A stretch of DNA of 36,825 nt from Armatimonadota bacterium (GTDB lineage: Bacteria > Armatimonadota > Hebobacteria > CAIYQO01), in the NCBI GenBank assembly GCA_020060775.1, contig JAGUZN010000174.1:1-36825 (forward strand), in the 5' to 3' direction. Below are positions 16,634 through 25,026 of this stretch, in pieces; position 1 is the first letter of the stretch; each line of letters starts with the position of its first letter. A program made the translations under genes and the position numbers. The notes beneath the pieces are model-generated. The model saw nothing but the letters and a program-made list of their open reading frames with translations, had not been told where the DNA came from and ran no database searches.

Positions 16634-17941
16634 ATGTCTCAACTCGCGATCGAAGGCGGAAGCCGCACAGTGCCCGAGGGCATTGAAAAATCCTGGCCGA
16701 TTATCACCCAGGCTGATAAAGATGCTGTAATGCGTGTACTGGACCGTGGCCAAATTTGGGGGCCGGATGCCCCGGAAAAGACGGCGCTGGAACAGGAGTG
16801 GGCGGCATACGTTGGCACGAAACACTGCCTGGTCACCAATTCCGGCACGTCGGCGCTGCACGCCTGCGTCGCGGGCATCGGCGTTGAACCCGGCGACGAA
16901 GTGATCATTCCGGCCTTCACGTTCTGGGCGACCGCGCAGGCGGTGGTGTGCCAGAACGCCATCCCGGTGTTTGTCGATATCGATCCGATCACCTATAACA
17001 TCGATCCGAAAAAGATCGAAGAGAAAATCACCGCGCGCACGAAGGCGATCATTGTGGTGCATGTCCACGGCTTGCCGTGTGATATGGATGAGATTAATGC
17101 CATTGCTCGCAAGCACGGGTTGAAGGTGCTGGAGGATGCCGCCCATGCACATGGCGCCTATTATAAAGGTCGAAAACCCGGCAATCTCGGCGATATGGGG
17201 ATGTTCAGTCTCAACGCGACCAAGAACCTGTCCGGCGGCGAAGGCGGCCTGGTCACCACCAGTAACCCCGAATTTTATGAGGGCGCCCGCCTGATGTGCA
17301 TGTTTGGAGAAAAGCAGGTGCCCAAGGGCAATATCCGCCCGTATGACGCCTTCATCATGGGCAACAACTATCGCCCGGTGGAGATGACCTGCGCCTTCAC
17401 GCGATCGCAGTTAACACGGTTGGAGGCCTATAACGCCCAGCGCATTGCCAATAGTGAACTGCTCACGCGCGAACTCAGCCAACTGCCCGGCGTCATTACC
17501 CCGCACGTGCCTGCTGATCGCAATCACGTCTACCATATTTATCGTGTAAAACTTGACCCTGCCGCTGCGGGCTATCCGGATATCGATCGCGAAGATTTCC
17601 GCTGGGCGGTGCAGCACGCGTTGTTCGCCGAGGGCGTGCCGGCGATGGAATGGCATTCCTTCCCGGTGCCCGGGCAAAAAATTTTCCAGAACAAAAACGC
17701 CTACGGCAAAGGATGCCCGTGGAGTTGCCAGTTCGCCAGCCAGGACATCCGCTACGATGCGAACGATTACCCGGAAACCCAGAAGATGTTCGCCGCATCT
17801 TTCGTGCTTTACACCATCCATGCGGCCAATGGTCTGGAACTGATGCAGCACTACGTGAAGGCATTTCATAAGGTCTACGATCAGTTGGATCGCGTGGTCA
17901 CCAACCCCGCCTACTATCAGCGCGTGCGCGCATCCGTGTAA
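16634..17941 (+). CDS. DegT/DnrJ/EryC1/StrS-family PLP aminotransferase
   Basis: The ATG at 16634 follows AGGAGGG with ideal spacing, giving 435 residues. Fold type I PLP markers: TNSGTSALHA (68-77) for the cofactor phosphate, EDAAHAHG (167-174) with Asp168 for the pyridine nitrogen, and the Schiff-base Lys197 in FSLNATKNLSGGEGG. All are intact, so it should be a true aminotransferase and not a dehydratase variant, where the lysine is His. Family members aminate keto-sugars or cyclitol ketones with Glu/Gln as donor; AHBA-synthase and scyllo-inosose aminotransferase-like members share the IDPKKIEEKIT style region. No nucleotide-sugar or cell-wall genes are nearby. The neighbours are a zinc dehydrogenase, a SIS protein and a mutarotase. 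Confidence 0.9.
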   Translation: MSQLAIEGGSRTVPEGIEKSWPIITQADKDAVMRVLDRGQIWGPDAPEKTALEQEWAAYVGTKHCLVTNSGTSALHACVAGIGVEPGDEVIIPAFTFWATAQAVVCQNAIPVFVDIDPITYNIDPKKIEEKITARTKAIIVVHVHGLPCDMDEINAIARKHGLKVLEDAAHAHGAYYKGRKPGNLGDMGMFSLNATKNLSGGEGGLVTTSNPEFYEGARLMCMFGEKQVPKGNIRPYDAFIMGNNYRPVEMTCAFTRSQLTRLEAYNAQRIANSELLTRELSQLPGVITPHVPADRNHVYHIYRVKLDPAAAGYPDIDREDFRWAVQHALFAEGVPAMEWHSFPVPGQKIFQNKNAYGKGCPWSCQFASQDIRYDANDYPETQKMFAASFVLYTIHAANGLELMQHYVKAFHKVYDQLDRVVTNPAYYQRVRASV

Positions 17942-17958
17942 TCGGAGTGGAGGTAAAT

Positions 17959-18561
17959 ATGTCACGCTATCGCGAAATCGCCGCCCAGGTGCTGGACGAG
18001 CACCGGCAAGTGTTGCTGGATGTCGATCCGGGGGAACTCGACCGCTTGCTCGAGGCCATCGTCTCGGCGAAACGCATCCAGGTCTTCGGCATGGGCCGCA
18101 TGCAATGTTCCGTGCGCGCGTTCGTCATGCGCCTGATGCACATGGGCTTCGATGCACATGTCGTGTATGACACCACCTGCCCGAATATCGGCAAGGGCGA
18201 CCTGCTCATCGTCAATGCCGCCTGCACCGCAGTCAGCTATCTGGTGATGACACTGGCGAAAAAAGCCGGCGCGACCATCGCCGCCATCACCGCCCACCCG
18301 GAATCGAAGCACGGGCAGTTGTGCGACCTCACCGTGCGCCTGCGCGGGCAGGTGCATCCCGGGCGCGAGGGTGAGATTCCGTCGATTCAGCCGATGGCCG
18401 CGCTCTTCGAGCAGACGATCTTCGTGCTGGAAGACATCATCATCCAACTGCTCATGGAGAAGACCGGCATCACTGCCGTGCAGATGGCTCAACGCCATAC
18501 CAACCTTGACGGTTATATGGAGTTCAACGTCGAGGATGACGATACGGTCGTCGTGGTCTGA
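17959..18561 (+). CDS. SIS-domain protein related to 6-phospho-3-hexuloisomerase, with altered active site
   Basis: 200 residues from the ATG at 17959, preceded by GGAGG (17949-17953); an in-frame GTG at 17947 overlaps that RBS and is unlikely. Overall similarity is to HxlB: N-terminal helix pair, FVMRLMHMGF (55-64), GDLLIVN (80-86), AITAHPES (109-116) and the C-terminal IQPMAALFEQ...LLMEKTGI...RHTNLD. The key SIS motifs are changed, however. GAGRSG reads GMGRMQ (44-49), and the SGSGxT phosphate-binding loop reads NAACTA (86-91). Loss of the phosphate-binding serines suggests a substrate other than a 6-phospho-hexulose. It sits 18 bp before the zinc dehydrogenase in the operon. Confidence 0.85.
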   Translation: MSRYREIAAQVLDEHRQVLLDVDPGELDRLLEAIVSAKRIQVFGMGRMQCSVRAFVMRLMHMGFDAHVVYDTTCPNIGKGDLLIVNAACTAVSYLVMTLAKKAGATIAAITAHPESKHGQLCDLTVRLRGQVHPGREGEIPSIQPMAALFEQTIFVLEDIIIQLLMEKTGITAVQMAQRHTNLDGYMEFNVEDDDTVVVV

Positions 18562-18579
18562 CAACAGGAGGAGACACCC

Positions 18580-19728
18580 ATGTCACAACTCACCGCGGTA
18601 CGCACGGCGCGCGCTGCCCTGCTCGATCGCCCGCGCGGTAATTTCGTCATCGGCCGCTATCCGATCCCCGATCCGGCTCCCGGCGGGATGCTCATGAAGA
18701 TCGAGCTATGTGGGGTCTGCGGCACGGATGTGCATACCTGGCAGCATTCCGATATCGGCATCGACTATCCTATCAGCCTGGGCCATGAGATTGTGGGAAC
18801 GGTGGCAGCTTTAGGTGCCGGCGTGACCACCGATTACATCGGCAAGCCGCTGCAGGTCGGCGACCGCATCGGCGTCATCCCGGCCATCCATTGCCACCAG
18901 TGCTATTTCTGCGCGATCGCCAAAACACCGGAAAAATGCATCCACTGGAAAACGTATGGCACCTGGCCGCGCGCCGACGAGGAGCCCCACTTCACCGGCG
19001 GATACGGCGATTACCTGTATATCCACGACCCGAATTCGGTGGTGCTGAAGATGGACACCACGCCCGAGCGCGGCGTGTTTCTCGAGCCGATGGCCGTGGT
19101 TGTACATTCGCTGCTGCACGCGCAGATCAAGCCGGGCGACACCGTGGTGGTGCAGGGCGTCGGACCGATCGGCCTGCTTACCGTAGCGGCGGCCAAAGTG
19201 AGTGGCGCGTCGAAAGTGATCGCCCTCGGCCGGCGCAACCGCGTGCGGTTGGCCCTGGCGCAGCGGATGGGCGCTGATGTGGTGATTTGCCAGCAGGATA
19301 TGCCCGAGCAGGAGGAGCGCAAGCGTTTTGTGCGCGCGGCCTCACTGAACGGCGTGGGCGCGGATGTCGTCTTCAACACGGTGGGCACGGCCATCGGCTT
19401 CAAGGAATGTCTGGATTACGTGCGCGACAGCGGCACGCTGGTGGAGGTAGGGAATTTTGTCGACTCCGGCACCATCCCCTTCAACCCGTGCAAAGATTTG
19501 CTGGAAAAGGGCATCAAGGTCATCGGCAGCTTCGATAACGAGGCCGAGCATTTCGTGCGCGCCTTGCCGCTGGTTTCCGACCTGCGTTTGCCCATTCCCG
19601 AACTCATTACCCATACCATTCCGCTTGGCCGGCTGCAGGAGAGCTGTGAAGCGATTCGCTCCGGCAGCGCGCTGGATGGCACGGAGATCGTCAAGGCGGT
19701 CATCGATCCGAGGCTCCCGGAGGAGTGA
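18580..19728 (+). CDS. Zinc-dependent medium-chain alcohol/sugar dehydrogenase
   Basis: 382 residues, RBS AGGAGG. Catalytic zinc ligands Cys47 (GVCGTD) and His69-Glu70 (GHE) are present. The structural zinc lobe has Cys105, Cys108, Cys111 and Cys120, with one residue more than usual between the last two. The Rossmann motif GVGPIG (about 197-202) binds NAD(P). It belongs to the polyol/threonine/sugar dehydrogenase branch of the MDR superfamily. Dehydrogenases of this branch partner with DegT aminotransferases in aminocyclitol pathways such as 2-deoxystreptamine synthesis, oxidising a hydroxyl to the ketone that is aminated. The same pairing here is the basis for a proposed oxidation-transamination step. 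The stop codon overlaps the FucU-like gene's translation start region. Confidence 0.92.
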   Translation: MSQLTAVRTARAALLDRPRGNFVIGRYPIPDPAPGGMLMKIELCGVCGTDVHTWQHSDIGIDYPISLGHEIVGTVAALGAGVTTDYIGKPLQVGDRIGVIPAIHCHQCYFCAIAKTPEKCIHWKTYGTWPRADEEPHFTGGYGDYLYIHDPNSVVLKMDTTPERGVFLEPMAVVVHSLLHAQIKPGDTVVVQGVGPIGLLTVAAAKVSGASKVIALGRRNRVRLALAQRMGADVVICQQDMPEQEERKRFVRAASLNGVGADVVFNTVGTAIGFKECLDYVRDSGTLVEVGNFVDSGTIPFNPCKDLLEKGIKVIGSFDNEAEHFVRALPLVSDLRLPIPELITHTIPLGRLQESCEAIRSGSALDGTEIVKAVIDPRLPEE

Positions 19729-19730
19729 TG

Positions 19731-20141
19731 ATGTTGAAAGGCATTCCCGAGTGCATCTCGCCGGACCTGATCTACTGCATGATGCAGATGGGACACGGCG
19801 ACGAACTTATCCTCGCCGACCGTGATTTCCCCGCGCATACCTATTCGCAGCGGGTGATCCGCGCGGACGGCATAGCCCTCTCCACCTTGCTCGACGCCGT
19901 TCTCCGCTTCTTCCCGCTGGATCCCTTCGTGGAACAGCCGGTGGCGATGATGGCGCCGGTGGGTGACGAGCCGGAAAGCTGGCAAGGGTTTCGCGATCAG
20001 GTGGCGCGCGTCGACCCGCGTGCCGCCGACTTTGCGTTCGTCGAGCGCTTTGCCTTTTACGAACGCGCCGCGCACAGTTTCGTGGTGATTATCACAGGCG
20101 AGCCGGACGGCAACGTCATACTGAAAAAGGGTGTGGTGTAG
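19731..20141 (+). CDS. fucU: L-fucose mutarotase family protein (FucU/RbsD)
   Basis: 136 residues from the ATG at 19731; ATG 19728 overlaps the previous stop, but MLKGIP at 19731 aligns with the E. coli FucU start and GGAGG (19719-19723) is 7 nt away. MGHGDELILAD places His22 exactly as in FucU, and RFAFYERA with Tyr110 and ITGE match the C-terminal active site; NVILKKGVV ends like FucU. FucU interconverts alpha and beta anomers of L-fucose and related pyranoses in the cytoplasm. No fucose isomerase, kinase or aldolase is nearby, so the mutarotase probably feeds another sugar enzyme in this operon, such as the zinc dehydrogenase. Confidence 0.92.
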   Translation: MLKGIPECISPDLIYCMMQMGHGDELILADRDFPAHTYSQRVIRADGIALSTLLDAVLRFFPLDPFVEQPVAMMAPVGDEPESWQGFRDQVARVDPRAADFAFVERFAFYERAAHSFVVIITGEPDGNVILKKGVV

Positions 20142-20145
20142 CATT

Positions 20146-22821
20146 ATGACTCTCGATCAGCAGCAGGGCATCGCCCTCGATTGGCAGCGTTACCTGGCGC
20201 AGTACGATATGATCTATGAGATGCAATCGCGCTGCTGGCAGGACGGAACACCGTTGGGCAACGGCTCGCTGGCGGCCGTGGCCTTTGAGCCGTTTCACCT
20301 GGAGTGGTCGGTGAATAAGAACGATGTGTGGGACTATCGGCTGCCCCAGGTGAATTTCCGCTACTCCGTTGAGGAGATGCGCGAGCGCGCTGCTCGCGGA
20401 GAGTGTTTCCTTGATTTCATTCGGGCGGAAGACGGTCCGGATGTCGGGCGCTATCCCGCGCCGAAAACATGTGGGCAACTGCGCCTCCGCTTCGGATTGG
20501 ACTCCGTGTTTTCCCCGGCTCACCGCATCAGCAAGCGGCTGAAGCTGCATGAAGGCACCCTGCGGACCAGCCTCGATAAGCATCTCTCGCACCCCCGCGT
20601 GACCAGTTTCGTTTGCGCACAGGAGGACGTCCTGGTCGTACAGGTGCGCGAGGTCTCCGCGATGGTAGCCTTTCACAACAAGGTCGACCTCTACCGGGTG
20701 TCCGATGCCAGCATGCCCCCGGTCGTGCGCGGCGCGGAGGGCGACCGCCTTTGGATCGACCAGACCTTCCATGACGGCTTTCGCTTCGTGATGATGGCGC
20801 GCATCGTGCCGCGGGGCGGTTCGGCCTACGCCGACCTTTTTCGCGCCACCGTTGACGCGCAGTGGCACAATACCATCGAGCCGTCACAGCAGATCGAGAG
20901 CCATCTGGAGGGGGAATATGCGGTGGCTCCCGTGGCCGGCGACATCGATATCTTCCTGACCGTGGTGACCTCCCGCGAGGCGGAGGATCCGTTTGCGGCC
21001 GCCGAAGCACGGTTGGCCGATGCTGTCTCACGCGGCTCAGAGGCACTGCACGCCGAGCATGCTCGCTGGTGGGCGGCCTTCTGGACGAAATGTTATGTCG
21101 GCTTTGACGAACCGCTGCTCGAACAGCTCTGGTACGTCAGCCTCTACAACCTGGCCACCACCTTGCGCGGCACGCCGGTCGGCGGATTGATCGGTCTGTG
21201 GTACGGACCGATGGATACTCCCTCACAAGCCCTCCCCTGGAGTGGCGGTTATGTGTGCGACTACAACGCCCAACTGCCTATCATGCCGGTCTGCAAGGTG
21301 AATCATCCCGAACTGGCTGACGGCACCCTGCGCACCGTGCTGGGGCAATTGCCTGCCGCCATGCGCCACGCCCGTGAAGATTACGGCTTACCCGGCGCCG
21401 TCTTCCCGAATGGGCCGGACCCTGACGGCAACGTCGCATGTCCTGCCGCCTACCGCATGATTCACAGCAGCGGTCCCTTTTGGAGCGTATTGCTCTGGTG
21501 GCGGTATCTGTATACCAAGGACGCCGATTTTCTGCAGACGGTGGCCTATCCCATCATGCGCGAGGTGGCGGCATTCTTCGTCAACTATCTGGTCTGGCAT
21601 CCCGAGGAAGGGCTCTATCACCTGGAAATCAGCCAACAAGCGGAATTGATGTATATCGATAAGCCCGATCCCAATATGACGCTGGCGCTGATGAAATACA
21701 CGCTGCAGGCGGTTATCGAGGCTGCGGAGACACTGGCTGTCGATGCCGAACTGGCCGAGCAGTGCCGGCATATTCTCGCGCATTGCCCTCCGTACCCTGG
21801 CGACGGGTTGGAACTCTCCCCGGCGAAAGGGCTGCCGGTGAAGCATCTCAGCCAGTTCGGCAACCTCTGGCCGCTCTATCCCTGCGGCGAATTCGACCCC
21901 GAGGTCGCACCGCAGTGGCGGGATCTCTGTCTGCGCGAGTTGGCGAAAAATGATTACTGGCAGCGTACTTTCGGGTTGAACGAGGGATCTGCCGTCTGGT
22001 GGAGCGGGATGATCTTTCTCAACGGCCTGCCTGCCATCCGTCTGGAAATGCGGGAAACAGCATGGACCTACCTGGAGAACTTGCTCAAGGCCAATGTGAA
22101 GCCTAACGGGCTGATCTCGCACAACTCCGTCTTTCTGGTGGACAGCCGCCGTAGTGAGGAGAATATCGCCAATATCCCCGACGATGCGATACAGCACGAT
22201 CGTGGCGGCAAGCTGAAAGCGGTGGAAATCCAATCGGGTCGTTTGTACGAACTCTGCACGGAGAATCTTGACTGCCAGGATACCATCAGCCCGGTGCACG
22301 AAGGCCCGGCGCTGTACCTGCTATTGATCAGCGAAATGCTGCTGCAAAGCCAGAATGGCATCCTGCGCCTGTTCCCCGCCTGGCCGTGCGAGAAGACCGC
22401 GCAGTTTATCGACCTGCGCGCCGAAGGCCCCACGCTGGTCTCCGCACAAAAGGTGGAGGATCAGGTGACGTTCATCCACCTGCAGGCTCTCGACGCTGTT
22501 GCCTGGAAGCTACGCAACCCGTGGGCCGTTGAGACCCTGCATCTGCGCTCCAACCGGCAGGGCGATGCCACGGTGTGCGTCGAGGGCAAGTACCTTGAAC
22601 TCACGTTGCGTGCGGGCGAGGAGGTCACTATTGCCGCACTCCCCGAGCATCTCGTCGGCAAGGCGCTCATCCAGCCGTGCATGGATCAATCGGCGCAGGC
22701 GCGCCTGATGTCGTTCCATGATGGCATGCTTGTCTGGTTGGGCAAGCCTGAACCCGCGGAGTATTACACCGCCCTGCAGCAGGCCCGCCGCGGCCGCTAC
22801 ACGGACGAGATGTCGATGTGA
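20146..22821 (+). CDS. Intracellular GH95-like glycosidase
   Basis: 891 residues from the ATG at 20146, 4 nt after the fucU-like stop; the RBS is weak (AAAGGG), suggesting translational coupling. No signal peptide. The N-terminal sandwich carries GTPLGNGSLAAVAF, akin to the GNG motif of GH95, and the (alpha/alpha)6 barrel follows. CDYNAQ places Asp372 and Asn374 where GH95 fucosidases have two Asn (NxN). KHLSQF...PLYPCG parallels the HRHLSHL-YPG region, and SEMLLQSQNG...LFPAWP parallels the GH95 C-terminal hallmark, but the QIDGN aspartate region reads PVHEGP. The fold assignment is good; the specificity (alpha-L-fucoside or alpha-L-galactoside in known GH95) is uncertain because of these changes. 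Its stop lies 1 bp from that of the convergent AraC gene. Confidence 0.75.
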   Translation: MTLDQQQGIALDWQRYLAQYDMIYEMQSRCWQDGTPLGNGSLAAVAFEPFHLEWSVNKNDVWDYRLPQVNFRYSVEEMRERAARGECFLDFIRAEDGPDVGRYPAPKTCGQLRLRFGLDSVFSPAHRISKRLKLHEGTLRTSLDKHLSHPRVTSFVCAQEDVLVVQVREVSAMVAFHNKVDLYRVSDASMPPVVRGAEGDRLWIDQTFHDGFRFVMMARIVPRGGSAYADLFRATVDAQWHNTIEPSQQIESHLEGEYAVAPVAGDIDIFLTVVTSREAEDPFAAAEARLADAVSRGSEALHAEHARWWAAFWTKCYVGFDEPLLEQLWYVSLYNLATTLRGTPVGGLIGLWYGPMDTPSQALPWSGGYVCDYNAQLPIMPVCKVNHPELADGTLRTVLGQLPAAMRHAREDYGLPGAVFPNGPDPDGNVACPAAYRMIHSSGPFWSVLLWWRYLYTKDADFLQTVAYPIMREVAAFFVNYLVWHPEEGLYHLEISQQAELMYIDKPDPNMTLALMKYTLQAVIEAAETLAVDAELAEQCRHILAHCPPYPGDGLELSPAKGLPVKHLSQFGNLWPLYPCGEFDPEVAPQWRDLCLRELAKNDYWQRTFGLNEGSAVWWSGMIFLNGLPAIRLEMRETAWTYLENLLKANVKPNGLISHNSVFLVDSRRSEENIANIPDDAIQHDRGGKLKAVEIQSGRLYELCTENLDCQDTISPVHEGPALYLLLISEMLLQSQNGILRLFPAWPCEKTAQFIDLRAEGPTLVSAQKVEDQVTFIHLQALDAVAWKLRNPWAVETLHLRSNRQGDATVCVEGKYLELTLRAGEEVTIAALPEHLVGKALIQPCMDQSAQARLMSFHDGMLVWLGKPEPAEYYTALQQARRGRYTDEMSM

Positions 22822-22822
22822 G

Positions 22823-23692
22823 TTACGGCATGCGCGAGGTGCGCTGGTGGCGATATTGTCCGGGCGAGAGTCGGGTGAACTGTTTGAAGACCCGGGAGAA
22901 GTAGAACTCGTCACAAAACCCCACCGCCTGCGCCACCTCGCGCAGCGACGCTTCGGTATGCTGCAGTAACCCCTTGGCTCGCTCAACCCGTCGTCGATTC
23001 ACATAGATGAGCGGACCTTCGCCGACATAGCGTGAGAACAGGTTGGAGAAGTAGGTGGGGTGCAGATGTGCCACCTCCGCCAGTTCCGCCAGGGTGATCT
23101 TTTCCGGCAACCGCTCCTCGATCACGCTAAGTACCATGTGGAATTGCGCCATCCCCTGCAGTCGCATGGCCTGTACGCCAGGATCGGCATGATCGAGGAA
23201 AAGCGCCAGCAGTTGCCGCACAATGCTCTCCACTTCGAAACGCGAGCCCGGCGTGTCTTCACGACAACGCGCGAGCAGGCGATCCCATTGCCCATCCATC
23301 CATCCGGCATCCGGTAACGGGATCGCGTACGGACCATTGAGCAGGGCGAAGAGATCGATGCCGACGAAGACATCCGCCGTAAAGTGCAGCCAGCGCAAAT
23401 CCATCCAGCGCGGACAGAGGTATTGCGAGGGGGAATGTGCGGGGATGACGTAGAGTGCGCCCGGCGTCAGGTGGAACTTCCGGCCGTGGTGGTGTACCAT
23501 CGCCTCCCCGGCCTGCAGCCAGTAGAGGCGCCCAAACGGATCGTTGTAGGTCTGGCCATCACCCCAGGAGGTGTCGCAGTGCGTACGGTTGGCATCCACC
23601 AGAGAGACGGTCAAAGTCGACCACAACGCCTGCAGGGCATCCGATGCTCCATGACGTATATTACACAAAGGGTTATCATATAAAAAGCGCAT
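22823..23692 (-). CDS. AraC-family transcriptional regulator
   Basis: The open frame extends further upstream, but the ATG at 23692 (MRFLYDNPL) has AGGA 5 nt before it, giving 289 residues. The N-terminal half is a cupin-like effector domain (YWLQAGEAMVHHHGRKFHLTPGALYVIPAHS). The C-terminal 100 residues hold two HTHs: LAELAEVAHLHPTYFSNLF and LREVAQAVGFCDEFYFSRVFKQF...SPGQYR, the canonical AraC/XylS signature. Likely an activator responding to a sugar. It diverges from the URO-D-like gene, whose upstream region lacks a good -35 box, consistent with activation by this protein. No terminator separates it from the convergent GH95-like gene. Confidence 0.93.
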   Translation of the reverse strand: MRFLYDNPLCNIRHGASDALQALWSTLTVSLVDANRTHCDTSWGDGQTYNDPFGRLYWLQAGEAMVHHHGRKFHLTPGALYVIPAHSPSQYLCPRWMDLRWLHFTADVFVGIDLFALLNGPYAIPLPDAGWMDGQWDRLLARCREDTPGSRFEVESIVRQLLALFLDHADPGVQAMRLQGMAQFHMVLSVIEERLPEKITLAELAEVAHLHPTYFSNLFSRYVGEGPLIYVNRRRVERAKGLLQHTEASLREVAQAVGFCDEFYFSRVFKQFTRLSPGQYRHQRTSRMP

Positions 23693-23714
23693 AGCCATCC
23701 TGTAAATTACACAA
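23660..23714. promoter_or_regulatory. Direct repeats ATTACACAA between araC-type and URO-D-like genes
   Basis: ATTACACAA occurs at 23660-23668 and 23706-23714, spaced 46 bp, one inside the first codons of the AraC gene and one in the intergenic region. AraC proteins bind direct repeats, but usually about 21 bp apart, so these could be two single half-site regions. The rest of the 23702-23806 spacer shows a TACGAT (-10-like) without a matching -35 box. Confidence 0.3.
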
Positions 23715-23806
23715 TAATAACCGCAAATTGTCCATACCCATTCCTCGGCGAGCGCGGTACGATAGGATAAGGCCATTCACTGCCACCGGAAAGGGACCAT
23801 TGACCC

Positions 23807-24868
23807 ATGAGTCGACAGATCGCGCTTGATTCCATTGCCTTGCGGCCGACCCCGCGCTGGGGACATACAGAATACAGCCTGGGGTACCACCCGGAGTATT
23901 TCCACCGCCTGACCGGTGTCGATCCCTCCTCACCGGATTTTGAGCGGGCGATTAACGACGCCTGGGAAGTTGACTTTATCTGGTCGATTAATGATGGGCT
24001 GCATAGCGAATGGTTCACGCGTGGGCGCGCTACCAATATGGGGCATGCGGTCTACGCCAGCGATGGAGTGGACTTCGTGCAGACTGAGGAGTCTCCGTTT
24101 ACTTCGGTGGAAGAGGTGTGGGCCTTTGACGCCGTGGCCGAGTACGGCTTGCCGGACTTCGCCGAGCAGGTAGCCGCGTATGAAACAACCTGGTGCGCCC
24201 GGCAAGCGGCCAATCCGAACCAGTTGCTCACCGGAGGGTATTACAGGACCATCATCTCGGGAGCCATTCAAGCGTTTGGGTGGGAGATGCTGCTGGAGGC
24301 GGCCTCCGACCTGACGAAATTCGAACGCGTGCTGGACAGCATCTACCGCTTCACGCGATTCCATGTCGAAGCCTGGGCGCAGACCTCAGCGGAAGTCTTC
24401 ATTCAACATGACGACTTCGTGTGGACTTCCGGGGCCTTCCTGCGTCCCGATTTTTACCGCCAGGCGATCATCCCGCGTTATGCCGAACTCTGGAAGATTT
24501 TGCATGCGGCCGGCAAGAAAGTCATCTTCTGCTCGGATGGTACCTTCACCGAATTCGCGGAAGACATTGCTGCGGCAGGGGCGGATGGCTTTAGCTTTGA
24601 ACCCTCCAATCCGTTCGCGTTCATGGTCGAGCGCTTCGGCGCATCACATGTGCTGATCGGCAGCGCCGTCGATGTCAACGATATGGCCTTCGGCACCTGG
24701 GAAGACGTGCGCGCCTCGCTCGACCGCACGCTGCAACTTGCCGAGTCCTGCCGCGGATTGATTCTGTGCGTGGGCAACCACCTCGTGCCCAACGTGTCCG
24801 ATGCCATGAAGGACAACTATTTCGACTACCTCACCGCCCACTGGCACCGCAATGCCGTAACCGCGTGA
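23807..24868 (+). CDS. Uroporphyrinogen decarboxylase (URO-D)-like protein
   Basis: 353 residues with the URO-D/MtaA-type TIM-barrel pattern: N-terminal HPEYF region, then FIQHDDFVWTSGAFLRPDFYRQAIIPRY, KKVIFCSDGTF (around 240), AAAGADGFSFEP, GSAVDVN, and CVGNHLVPNV near the end. True HemE enzymes carry arginine/aspartate substrate contacts at the N-terminus (RQAGR), absent here, so haem synthesis is unlikely. Corrinoid methyltransferase relatives use H-x-C...C zinc ligands. Here Cys is present in IFCSDG and again in LCVGNH, but the usual His two residues before the first Cys is Ile. Members of this group often occur in glycan gene clusters of such bacteria, with unknown function. Divergent from the AraC gene. 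Confidence 0.8.
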   Translation: MSRQIALDSIALRPTPRWGHTEYSLGYHPEYFHRLTGVDPSSPDFERAINDAWEVDFIWSINDGLHSEWFTRGRATNMGHAVYASDGVDFVQTEESPFTSVEEVWAFDAVAEYGLPDFAEQVAAYETTWCARQAANPNQLLTGGYYRTIISGAIQAFGWEMLLEAASDLTKFERVLDSIYRFTRFHVEAWAQTSAEVFIQHDDFVWTSGAFLRPDFYRQAIIPRYAELWKILHAAGKKVIFCSDGTFTEFAEDIAAAGADGFSFEPSNPFAFMVERFGASHVLIGSAVDVNDMAFGTWEDVRASLDRTLQLAESCRGLILCVGNHLVPNVSDAMKDNYFDYLTAHWHRNAVTA

Positions 24869-24882
24869 TGCCGGCGATGGGA

Positions 24883-24924
24883 CATGCCCTTCCTCTGTGA
24901 ATAGCGCAGCGGGGGAAGGGCATG
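24883..24924 (+). terminator. Hairpin after the URO-D-like gene
   Basis: Arms CATGCCCTTCC (24883-24893) and GGAAGGGCATG (24914-24924) form a perfect 11-bp stem 14 nt after the stop. The sequence after it is CGTCTTATG, with only a weak T-rich stretch, so it may be a processing or partial terminator. Confidence 0.6.
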
Positions 24925-24939
24925 CGTCTTATGAACACG

Positions 24940-25001
24940 CGCAACGCCATACGCGCACTTGTCCTGGCCAGGTGGAGAACACGCTACGGTATGGCGTCGC
25001 G
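24940..25001 (-). repeat. Inverted repeat downstream of the GH95-like gene at 25027
   Basis: Arms of 13 bp (24940-24952 and 24989-25001) match at 12 positions, and the loop contains the 10-bp palindrome CCTGGCCAGG (24963-24972). It lies between convergent stops, so it probably serves as the terminator for the minus-strand GH39-like/GH95-like pair. Confidence 0.5.
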
Positions 25002-25026
25002 CTACGGCTGATTGTTGGAAATTTGA

